64,000 nucleotides of DNA from Adineta ricciae (lineage: Eukaryota; Rotifera; Eurotatoria; Adinetida; Adinetidae): assembly GCA_905250025.1 (NCBI GenBank), contig CAJNOJ010000038.1:372001-436000 (forward strand), read 5' to 3'. The notes below the pieces were generated by a model. It worked only from the letters and a program-made list of their open reading frames with translations, was not told the origin of the DNA and did no database searches. The position numbers and the translations under genes are program-made. Of this stretch, positions 48,941-59,990 are shown in pieces (the first letter of the stretch is position 1; each line of letters starts with the position of its first letter).

Positions 48941-51787
48941 TCAACTGGAGACTCGTTTTAACTCTACACATTTTTTTATTTGGTACACAAAAACTCGAAC
49001 AGTATGGTCGACGAAATCATCGATGATGAGTTTGTTATTTTCCACGAGATATTCTTTATCATCATTTAGCCAGTCATACCAATGACCATTTCGTGGTATG
49101 TTTAAAACCTCGTATTTCTCGTAAGTTTTGGATGCCCAGTTGCATACAACTATGACATGATTACCTTCCGCATGAGGATCGTGAACGACTGAATTCCATC
49201 GATGCCAAGCCATGATTTGATCATTTTCTTCTTCGAAGATAAATTCTAGATTCTGAGCTGTTAGAGCCAAGTTAAGTTTATGTAATTGAATGACATCTTT
49301 GTAATATTGTAATTGTTTCTTGTTTAACGCGTTCGAATTGTCCTCACGGTCTTCAATCAATGACCAATCGAGTTTAGCGATACCAGGCGTCTTTTCTTTG
49401 TATTCACCAAACTCAGCTCCCATCCAAATCATCATTAAACCGAATGATGTTGCCTGGATTGCAAATGCCATACGAACGCGACGAAATGCATCTTCGTCAA
49501 AGATTTGATGTTCTTTGCCTACATGTCGAGGATATTTTCAGACATTATTCTGAGATGTCTACTCACCAAGGTCAACTAGCAGACGATCATGATCATGATT
49601 TGATTGATAATTGACAACATCCCAAGTGTTTTTATATCCTTGTCGTCGAGGATCGATAACGTCTTTCAAATCGTTCCAATTTACTGTATCAGCGACCATT
49701 GCTTCTCGAATTTTCCAATAGAAACTATCATGCCATATACCATCCATAGGTCCATCGTTGGATATGACATACTCAGGTTTGTCAGGAAGGTATTCCCCGA
49801 CGCAGTAGAATTCTGCGCCGAATCCACTAGAAAAAAGCAATCAGATTAAGCGTACAACAATATGAACGTAAGGTGAAATACATTACCGTTCACGTGCTTG
49901 TTGTTTGGATTGTTGAACGACTACTTTCAAAAATTCATCATTCGCAATTTGGGTCGCTGCGTCGAAGCGAATACCTTTGAAATGGAGTGTAAGTTTGGCA
50001 ATCATGCTCGCCAGATAATGAAGAACAATCACTTACCATCAATATGAAATTCATTGATGAAGTATCTAATAGAATCACCAACATATTTTCTTGCGGGCCA
50101 AATTTTATATTTTTCATCATATTTTTCAAAATTCCATTCCTAGAAAGAAACATAATAGACATTTCTTGATGAATATTGGTCAGTGCTTACAGGTCCCCAA
50201 CACCATACACGATCTTTTGGTTCATGAAGAAACCTATTCAATGACAAAAACAGTATATTTTTATTTGCATTAGAATTCATAGATTTATTTCAATTACCAA
50301 TAATCATGATCGATTGCAGTATATGGTGCCGATACGTCACACTAAAATAAATTCAGTGAGATTTATCACGTCAAAACAATTGTTCATTCATCTGAGGTTA
50401 GAATTTTATTATAATGTAAAGAATTGTTCCGTTTTTGAACCTTGAAAAGAGGGGGTAGGATGCATATCTCTGTTTTGTCTTACGCATCAAAATCGTTCGT
50501 TGATTTGAACGAAGAGAAATTGTAAATATCATGATGCTGTGCTCCTTCTAATAAGTAGATAGAACAAAATTATTGTGAATGAAATAATACGTCGAGTATA
50601 GATAGTCTGTAAATATTTCATTTTCGAAACGACTCCGCATTCTGGATTATAAGTTTATCCCTTTCAAACAGTTTCAGTTTTCGTCAAAATTCGACAACAT
50701 TCAGCATTAATACTTACATGATTGTAAACACCATCCATAATCACGCGAATACCATGTTCATGAAATGTATCTATCATTTCTTTCAGCTCTGCGGTTGTAC
50801 CGTATGTGCTCTGAATAGCGAAATGATACCTTGGTGTGTATCCCCATCCGATTTGTCCTGGATATTCTTTGATTGGCATGATTTCCACTAAAGTATTTCC
50901 TTCACAACTCATATCTCTCAATCTTCTTCGATCGCACTTACCAGCTGTGATACCCAGACTCACAAAATACTCCATCTTCTCTGTCACATCTCTGAAACGA
51001 TCTTGAAAATCACCTATGTGAATCTCATAGATGATCAGCTTGTCGTTTCCAGCCAAAGGAACATAGTTATCGTATTTCCACTCGTACTCATCCACGATCC
51101 GCTTTCCTATCAAAACACATACATATCACTTGATATCGTTATCAACAGTGAACTACAAACCATTCTTGAAAATTAGAATGCCCACTGATCGAAAAGCATC
51201 GTCCGAGCCACGCTCATCTACTTCGGTTGCATATGGATCAACAAAAGTGTACCACACTTCGGTGAAGGTGATTTCTTCTTCTCGTTTCTGGTTTCTTTCT
51301 TTCACTTGCTGTACGAGTTTCTCGTGTTCTTCGCGATAGGTCTTTCGAATCTGTTCGTTTTCGTCGACACCTATAGACAGTGAATAGAAGGTGAAGAAGG
51401 TCGTGGTGAAAATGTTGACTAGTTACTTTTGGTCTCGTCGTCGATATAGTCAGGAAGAGCAGGCTCTGGCTCGACTTCGAACCATGATCGGGTAACGACT
51501 TTGAACTGATAGTGGTAGATGCCTGAAAAGAGAGAGTTTAGTATAGAGTGGATGAGACGAGAAGCAGAGTGTTACCGTCAGCTAGATCAAGAGTAACACG
51601 CCAATATCCATCATCTGGGTTGAGTTCCATGGGAATGTCGAGACCCTGAAGAAAAGTGTTGAAAGGAGAGAGATAGTGAAGAAGATGCAGTAGTGATACG
51701 TACAAACATTCTGGCATTTGCATTTTTGAGTCGAAGGCCAGCTTGTTTGTTGTAAGGTGCGAATAGTTCGAAAGTATATGGAGCCAT
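48941..51787 (-). CDS. GH13 alpha-amylase-family enzyme, tandem copy A
   Basis: Cytosolic alpha-glucan-active enzyme (no signal peptide). Multi-exon; ATG at 51787 (MAPYTFELFAPYNKQAGLRL), stop at 48941. An N-terminal carbohydrate-binding (CBM48-like) sandwich with LNPDDGYWRVTLDLAD leads into the (beta/alpha)8 barrel: region I IRVIMDGVYNH, nucleophile GIRFDAA, acid YCVGEYLP, and transition-state Asp in NYQSNHDHDR, so the catalytic triad is complete. The C-terminal domain has NIPRNGHWYDWLN. Subfamily is uncertain (amylase, branching-like or another GH13); from memory the architecture is close to cyanobacterial proteins. One intron (50888-50941) is 54 nt and stop-free. Another, at about 50342-50717, is about 375 bp long, whereas the same intron in copy B is about 50 bp. 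Confidence 0.88.
50831..51787 (-). repeat. Near-identical tract, copy A (pairs with 55180-56136)
   Basis: 957 bp aligned without gaps at a constant offset of 4349, with about a dozen mismatches by eye, introns included (about 98.7%). Identity ends at the ATG on one side and decays over about 70 bp on the other. Confidence 0.9.
50888..50941 (-). other. 54-nt stop-free intron in GH13 copy A
   Basis: Donor GTAAGT and acceptor TTTAG. Removal joins ...GITA to VEIMPIKEYPG, the family-typical strand; retention would insert 18 residues (starts GKCDRRRLRD) in frame. The same intron is at 55237-55290 in copy B. Confidence 0.75.
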
Positions 51788-53671
51788 TCGAGTATATTGT
51801 TATATGATGTCGATACTAGCAAATGCAGAAACACGCTTTGTATCATACGTCTAGTCCAATTTCTTTTTTCGTTCTGTGAACGATATAAAGTCAAAGTACA
51901 TAGTGGTTATGTTGTGTATAGGAGAGAGAGAGAGAGGAAAAGAAACGCATGGTATATCGCATATAGATGAGCTATACAATTGTATTTGACTTTTTCGTGC
52001 TCGTATGCATCTAAACACATTCTCTGATTTATTTTGCTTGTGATAGATGTAAGCTGACAGCTGTATGGGCAGAACAGTTTTATCTTCATAGAGGTAAAGA
52101 AGCAGAGGGGAGTGTATACAGCGACACAGAAAAGTATGAACTAAATAAGTACTACGCAAAGATAGGATAAGAGAGTCTATCTGTAAGAAAAAAAAACACT
52201 CAAGATGCTGTAAAGCGAACATTTTGAAATACAATTCTTGTCAAACGGTTAGTGTTATAGTTCAAAAAAGCATCGGAGTTTATAGATTATGCTATTCTCA
52301 GATTAAGATGTACGTTTCAGCAAAGTAAATCTGAAATTATAATTTGTAATCCCCACAGACAATGAGTATCACGAGGTTAATGTCGCACATTCTGTTTGAT
52401 TGGTTGAACATGAACAGCTGTTCTTTCTTTGATAAACTCAACACATACAATGTCGTCTTTTTTCATCATAAACGTCCTTACTAATACTTTATTCCATAAA
52501 TAAAAAATATCCTGATTAAAATCGATCTCTTTTTCAAGCAACTTACTTGTTGTCGTTGTTATCTTTTTCGTGAATTTTGCAATCTATAAATAATTTATAT
52601 CTGAAATAGAACATCTTATTCACAGTTACAAGATTGAACTTGTTGTTTGAATGAAGAACATGTACTCAAGATAATTTGGTGACCATGAATAGACAACTAC
52701 TCCTGATGACAGTTCCATGAGTTTCATCTTTCATCAATGTAGATGGTTGACCTTACGGTTGCTTATATAAGCGAGCAGAAAAGAAAAAAAAGAATCGCAG
52801 TGTGTACTCATAGAACATTCAGCTAAGTCAACTAAACTAACTGATGGTATTCGTTAAGAACGCAAGCGAATAGGAAATTAGTGGAATGCGTCCAATTGGT
52901 GTGCCACCCATGAGTTCAATACAAGCCCCAATGAATCCTTACTTATATTGTAATGCATAATAGCCGTATGTTGAAATATTTTTAGCACATTGAAGATATT
53001 TACGTTTCTGTTATTTTTAAACAATAAAAGAATAATAGTCACGTTTTCCCTTACCATCACCATACAATTATTCCCACAAAAAAATTTTGTGGGTTCGCAA
53101 ACAATACACTGCCTGATCTGACGCATAAAAATCCTGCGTCATGTTCGAACAGATTATTGTGAGTATCTGCATTTCTTATTGTGTAGCAAAAGAAAAAAGT
53201 CAATGTTAACAATATAATCTGACATTGTTGGGTAGAAAAGACTTATACTGAATAACATAATGACGATTCGAATGTTATTGAAGCGATTGTAATTGTGAGA
53301 ACGATTACGAAACCAACCCAACGGTGATGACTTCGTCTTTGTTTATAGTACTTATCTTTGGTTTCTAAGTAGTTAGAGATCTTCTTTAACTTTGTCGACC
53401 AAATCTTAAGAGCATATTCGCCAACATATAAAAAATAGCAAATCTCGAACAACTGACTCATTCAAATGCAATTCTCAAGTTACACTTGCATATTTAGTTT
53501 GTGTTTATGATGAAACTGTTAGTTATGAACGGAAAAGCGACGAGTAGCTGTCTATTAAATAGTTTCTTTTACAAATAACATACTATATTATTTTCATCTG
53601 AGCTTACATATGTATTTTTGCATGTATAAATGAAAAACACAACAAATGACAATTATAAATGAAAACCAAGC
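51788..53671. other. Intergenic between the two GH13 copies
   Basis: About 1.9 kb. Contains a GA-rich run (51920-51940) and the TATA-like site noted next. A tiny plus-strand ORF near 52886-52957 (starts MRPIGVPPM) has no support. Otherwise I see nothing. Confidence 0.4.
52762..52770. promoter_or_regulatory. TATA-like element CTTATATAA
   Basis: Symmetric TTATATAA in an otherwise gene-free spacer. It could drive the upstream start of GH13 copy A (about 970 bp away) or an unseen transcript; weak evidence. Confidence 0.25.
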
Positions 53672-56136
53672 TTATGAACGCTGATCATCCTCACACCTTT
53701 TCAATTCATATACAAAAATTCTAGCAGAATGATCCATCAAGTTCTCTACAATTAGTTTGTTATGTTCCACGAGATATTCTTTATCATTATTCAGCCATTC
53801 ATACCAATGACCATTTCGAGGCATATTAAAAATTTCGTACTTTTCGTAAGTTTGAGATGACCAGTTGCATACAACGACAACATGATTCTCCTGTATCCGA
53901 GATTTATCCGTTTCATTATTCCAACGATACCAAACTAAGATCTGATTATCGGTATGTTCATAGATAAAGTCGAGATTAGGAGTGGTCAATGCTGCATTTC
54001 GTTTTCGTAATTGAATAACATCCTTGTAGTATTGCAAATGTTCTCTATTAATACTATTTGAATTATCCTCGCGATCTTCAATCAATGACCAATCAAGTTT
54101 GGCTACTCCTGGAGTTTTCTCTTTGTATTCACCAATTTCTTCTCCCATCCAGATCATCATCAAGCCGAATGCTGTTGCTTGAATTGCTAATCCTAGACGA
54201 ACACGATGGAATGCATCACGATCGAAGATCTGACGTTCTTTGCCAAGTTCGACTAATAATCGATCGTGATCATGATTGGATTGATAATTAACGATGTCAA
54301 CGAGATTTCTGTAACCTTGTCGGCGACTATCAATGACATCTTTTAGTTCATTCCAGTTTACTGCATCAAAAACGATAGCATCGCGCAATTTCCAATAGAA
54401 ACTGTCATGCCATAGGCCATCCATAGGTCCACCATTAGATAGAACAGATTCAATTCTATCGGGTAAATATTCTCCAACGCAAAAAAAATCCGGTGCATAA
54501 CCACTAAACGGAGAAAATTAAATGATAGTATCTTATACGTCAAGTTCTTTTATACCGAACGCGGGCTTGTTGTTTGGCTTGTTGAGAGAGAATTCGAAGA
54601 AATTCATCATTGTTTATTTGAGTGGCAGCATCAAAACGAATACCTTCGTTCGAATAAGAGAAAGATCAATGACGTAGTAAACAAAGTATATTTACCGTCG
54701 GTATGAAATTCATTGATAAAGTATTGTACTGAATCCGCTATATATTTTCTCGCAGGCCATACTTGAAATTTTTCATCAAATTTGCCATAATTCCATTCCT
54801 TTTACGAACGAAATATAAGAAAAATAAGCAATATTATATAAAATATACAGAGGAAGACTAACTGGTCCCCAACAGTATTTTGGATCTTTCGGTTCATGAT
54901 GAAACCTGCAGGAAGAACAAAGAAAAATCATTATTGGCTCAGTAAGCATATCAATCATCTTACCAATAATCATGATCAATAGCGGTATACGGTGCGGATA
55001 CATCACACTGAAACAAAGATGTTCGTTGTAATCGATTATTATTGGCTATAACGACTATTCACGTACATGGTTATATACACCATCCATGATAACACGGATG
55101 CCGTGCTTGTGAAATGTATCTATCATTTCTTTCAGCTCTGCAGTTGTACCATAAGCACTTTCAACAGCAAAATAATATCTTGGTGTGTATCCCCATCCGA
55201 TTTGTCCTGGATATTCTTTGATTGGCATGATTTCCACTAAAGTATTTCCTTCACAACTCATATCTCTCAATCTTCTTCGATCGCACTTACCAGCTGTAAT
55301 ACCCAGACTCACAAAATACTCCATCTTCTCTGTCACATCTTTGAAACGATCTTGAAAATCACCTATGTGAATCTCATAGATGATCAGCTTGTCGTTTCCA
55401 GCCAACGGAACATAGTTATCGTATTTCCACTCGTACTCATCCACGATCCGCTTTCCTATCAAAACACATACATATCACTTGATATCGTTATCAACGGTGA
55501 ACTACAAACCATTCTTGAAAATTAGAATGCCCACTGATCGAAAAGCATCGTCCGAGCCACGCTCATCTACTTCGGTTGCATATGGATCAACAAAAGTGTA
55601 CCACACTTCGGTGAAGGTGATTTCTTCTTCTCGTTTCTGGTTTCTTTCTTTCACTTGCTGTACGAGTTTCTCGTGTTCTTCGCGATAGGTCTTTCGAATC
55701 TGTTCGTTTTCGTCGACACCTATAGACAGTGAATAGAAGGTGAAGAAGGTCGTGGTGAAAATGCTGACTAGTTACTTTTGGTCTCGTCGTCGATATAGTC
55801 AGGAAGAGCAGGCTCTGGCTCGACTTCGAACCATGATCGGGTAACGACTTTGAACTGATAATGGTAGATGCCTGAAAAGAGAGAATTTAGTGTAGAGTGG
55901 ATGAGACGAGAAGTAGAGTGTTACCGTCAGCTAGATCAAGAGTAACACGCCAATATCCATCATCTGGGTTGAGTTCCATGGGAATGTCGAGACCCTGAAG
56001 AAAAGTGTTGAAAGGAGAGAGATAGTGAAGGAGATGGAATAGTGATACGTACAAACATTCTGGCATTTGCATTTTTGAGTCGAAGGCCAGCTTGTTTGTT
56101 GTAAGGTGCGAATAGTTCGAAAGTATATGGAGCCAT
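53672..56136 (-). CDS. GH13 alpha-amylase-family enzyme, tandem copy B
   Basis: Paralogue of the gene at 48941-51787, same strand and architecture, ATG at 56136 and stop at 53672. The triad is also complete: GIRFDAATQINNDEF, CVGEYLPDR, NYQSNHDHDR. The first third of the gene is nearly identical to copy A at DNA level, introns included, while the last exons differ clearly in protein (for example KRNAALTTPNLDFIYEHTDN versus HKLNLALTAQNLEFIFEEEN) and more so in DNA. Both copies lack signal peptides and membrane segments, so the substrate is probably intracellular glycogen-like glucan or imported maltodextrin (inference). Upstream flanks of the two copies are unrelated, so they may be differently controlled. 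Confidence 0.88.
55180..56136 (-). repeat. Near-identical tract, copy B (pairs with 50831-51787)
   Basis: Partner of the tract in copy A; includes the start codon, the first several exons and their introns. Confidence 0.9.
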
Positions 56137-56862
56137 GGAAAGTTAGAAGTATTGATTTATGCAATGTGTTTTTTTTATGGATTATGCTGGTTTACAGTGC
56201 TTCTCTTCAATTTTATATAAGAAAAATTAATCAAACGTTGAGAACACGTAGAATATATAAATATACGATCACGTGTTTTGTGGAAAGAGAGCATTGAGTT
56301 CGTTTGATATAGTAGATTCCTTGAATAGAGCTTCATATTCAAAAGTTCGATTAGAATAAGTGCATATCTGAGAAAAGAACGATATTCTCTATATTCTCGT
56401 TCTTCATATTATCATTCGTATAAATATATATTAACAAAAAAGAGTTTTTTTTCTTCTAGATACAGCTGTACTCACCATACGGACGAATTTCACTCAGGTA
56501 GAAAGTATTTTCAAGAACATGAGATACCCTTTGAATGGCTGATGCCATGGATAAATATGAAAATTTGTTTTTTTCTAATTTCATTACACTGTATGATTCG
56601 CACAAGTAAATCTTACGCTAATATTCTTGTTTAGGTGTTTATATTGTATTTCGCGAAACGAACGAGACTGAAGAGAAAACGGTACACAAAAAAAAGCAAA
56701 AGTAGGAGAATGATCATGGACTATTTCCCATCAACTATGACAATCAGAAAAATATCCTAGAACGAAAATTGCGGACTCTTTCTACAAAAAATAGTTATTA
56801 AAAGGAACGAAAACCAGCTAGTCTCGTTGCGGCAAATGTTAGCGCGTAATTTTTGTAGACTT
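56137..56862. other. Intergenic between VDAC and GH13 copy B
   Basis: About 725 bp, AT-rich; no gene or repeat recognised. Confidence 0.4.
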
Positions 56863-58287
56863 TTAGCTGTCAAGTTCAAGTCCCAAACCGACTTTGTGTC
56901 CACCAGCATTCAAATTTTTTGCTTCAAATAATGCTGACAAAGTCAATTTAACACCTAAAACAGTACGAACAATAGTATATAAGTAGGTAACAACGAAGAC
57001 TCGAACTCTCACCAGGTCTTAACAATTGTTGGAATGAAAGTCCAACTTGACAGATATTGTTTACTTTTGCTCCAACTACGGTCTGACCATCAAGTTGATA
57101 CTTTGATGCAAGTGCAAATCGTGTTTGATTGGAACCAGCGGTCCAAGCTAATTGAACACCAGTTTCAAGTCGATCGTTGATACGTTGGTAAACACTACCA
57201 CCCACTTCATTAGCATCATTCCTATGAGAACAAACAGATGTGTATTGAATTCATGAGTTCGATCAAGACAAGAAGTATTTCATCCAGAAAATCATCGATG
57301 AAGCAATTCGAACTAGACTTACATATTGGCGTAAAGTGTGAAATCTTTAGCTCTGAAGCCAACGGCGAAATTATTTTTTGTTAACATTGATCGGGCGGTG
57401 TTGAACACATATTGATAACCAGCTAACCAACCTTGATGGCCCAAAACAACGGCACCGTTAAGAATAGGTCCAGCGGCGTCGAATGCAACATTGGTTTCAA
57501 CATGAGCTTTGTCATGCGTGTAAGCAGTACGAAGTTCAGCTGTTTTTTTCCTGAAACAAACAAAAAACACAATGAATATCATCGCTCCTAATACCGAATT
57601 TGCGGAACAAGTAGAAGAGGAGGTTATTTATCTTGGTTGCATGACAAAAGAAAATTCGCTTTACCAATGTCGATTGTTTCCTGCATGAGTATAAGATCCC
57701 GTTAGACGTAATTTATTCACTTGTGTGCGTACACGTATCTGAAGTTTGGCAGAGTAGCTGAATATTTGTTGTTGAGAAGATCAAACTAACTTTGGACTTT
57801 TATCCGTTGAAAATATATTAAACGAAACAAATACCTCTGGGATGTGATATCTAAGGACAATGGACGGGTTTTCATACCAAAATGTAATCTCTCGTAGCTC
57901 TTGCTATAAACAGGTTTTTTTTGGGCTCAATAAAACATAAAGAATCATCGAATAGTATGCAATTTACCCTGTATTTGGAACAAGTGATGCATCAAACACA
58001 ACTTTGAAACCTTGTGCTAATTGATTATCAGCGGTTATTTCACATTTAAGCAAATTATCGGTGTTCCATTTTTCCAAGAATGTCAAACCATATTCCGGAA
58101 CGACATATTTCGTTTCAAGACTACCGAATGTTCGTGCTGTTTCCGTGTTATGTTCACCGATAACGTTGAAATTAACACCATTCGCAGTGCGAGTTTTGAC
58201 GTCGAGTTTGAAGACATTAAAAAAGTATCCCTTGTTGAAAATGTCGGAAACTTGTTTGTTGAGATCGCCGAATTTCGGTGGGGCCAT
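56863..58287 (-). CDS. VDAC: Mitochondrial outer-membrane porin (VDAC)
   Basis: Voltage-dependent anion channel, a 19-strand barrel passing ATP, ADP and small anions. Four exons, 57968-58287, 57323-57550, 57013-57221 and 56863-56954, give 282 aa, the usual VDAC length. [17 protein letters not shown] is the N-terminal helix. Later blocks are family-typical: [79 protein letters not shown], and the C-terminal [30 protein letters not shown]. The first intron (57551-57967, 417 bp) is much longer than others in this window. The frame is open upstream of 58287, but MAPPKFGD is the known start. It is head-to-tail downstream of nothing obvious and lies 725 bp from GH13 copy B. Confidence 0.95.
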
Positions 58288-59990
58288 TTTGTTGATGCTA
58301 ATGCTGATGAAATGTGGTAAAGAACTGCACTGCCGATCCGAAGAGAAAAACAATAAACAAAGGTAAACAGAACGAAGGACTGCGGTAAAGTATAGGTTAT
58401 ACTATTACTATTTATCTATTGGTAGTTGATTAGCCAATCAGAAGTCAGAATGAAAGTAAATAACAAATCGATCTCCTTTACGGATCGTTTTCTAATAATT
58501 TTCTTTCTAAACGATACGATGATATGGAAATTTTAGAGCCAAGTTATCTCGATAAAATACGGAGGCAAGTATTCAGTTTACGATGATCTTGTATGAATCA
58601 TGAAGCTATGATATATTTATTTTATGATGCAATTAGAGAATCGGTGAAAATTTCAAAAAAGAAAAGAGGTCTAATACAATCTTGTCAAATCATTCATAAT
58701 CGATCATTTATACATTATTGTATTCATAAAAGATCGTTCTTAATAACTAAACTCAATCATGCTTGACTAGATTACTGATCCAAAGATTGAATATGATAGT
58801 TTCGTATATTAATGTCACTAAAAACTGTATGCAAACTAAAGTTCTCGCATAGTTGTCAATCAAAATTGACGAGGATATTAAAATACGTACACATTATGAA
58901 AATAGCTCTCGCTACCGCAGGATACTACCTATATCTCATAAGTTATGCAATAAAACTACTCTATTGCTTGTGGAGAAAATATGAGTTTCTTGAAATGCTC
59001 AATGAACTTTTTTTTTAAAGAAAATATACATTTTTACTGTATGTTCACGGTACGAAAGACCTTGAACACATATCAAGGTATAACATAAACATTGTCATAT
59101 GTCAAATGTACGATGAAATTTCAAAATTACACTTTCCATGTGCCATTCAATTCGATATTTTCTTGATGCATTTTGAAAGTTTATTTTCAAACATAAGAAA
59201 AAAACAATCGCCTAACTGTTGTAGTAAAACGAGATTTAAGTATCAGATGTGTGACAATCTTTTATCAATTAAAATCAAATCAATGAGAACACAATATTTT
59301 AAACAGTACAAAAAATCGTCGGGTTTGTTACTCATTGAATTGAATTCATCAAGATATTTTATCATCGCTGTGATAGAGTATTCTCTCAGGATACACATAC
59401 ATAAAGTCAAGTTTAAGATGAACTGATTATCACGAACTATTCGCATTTGATCGCAAACTATTTGACACATTCTTTCTTCTTTGCATACTTCATTAAATGA
59501 TCATTTCTTCTCCTTCTTTTTTTTCCTACATTGCTTGTATCAAAATGCTCCGTTTCACCAATATGATGTTGATAATAATAATGATGATGATGATGGTGAC
59601 TAGTTGGTCTTCTTCTCCTTTTCTTTCTTCTATGTACATATGTATGAGTGCATGGTGTTCGATCGTGCATGACAATTTTTTGTTCAACATTTTTCACATG
59701 AAAGCTAAAGAGAAAACAAATCAAGACCAGTTGCACCTACGTCGAGGTGGTTGAAAGAGCGATAGAGAGAAGAGAAAAAATTGAATAAGATACACATATG
59801 CACATCGTTGAAACAACCCAACTGTATGCTGACACTTTCATCACATAACCATTAACCCAACGACCGAGCATAGAACGTACGCACATCAAAATGATTAATG
59901 CAAGTGTGCATTTTGTTCGATAATGTATACTTCAGCTTCTCAGTAACAAAAGTGATTAAACAGTGTGTCTAGATCATCAAAAGTATCAAC
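58288..59990. other. Intergenic between divergent VDAC and Q-rich genes
   Basis: About 1.7 kb, AT-rich. An ATG/ATA-type repeat lies at about 59570-59600. ORFs at 59106-59426 (+) and 59243-59470 (-) overlap each other antisense and look non-coding. Confidence 0.4.

Noticed and set aside
52886..52957. Tiny ORF downstream of a TATA-like element between the GH13 copies
   Set aside because: Only about 24 codons, with no homology or splice partner; cannot be supported.
57780..57905. Exon-like stretch inside the long VDAC intron ([16 protein letters not shown])
   Set aside because: Direct joining of 57968 to 57550 restores NTGKK and gives the exact family length; the stretch matches no VDAC strand.
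59243..59470. Pair of overlapping antisense ORFs near 59.1-59.5 kb
   Set aside because: Both are AT-driven with no domains; ordinary intergenic noise.
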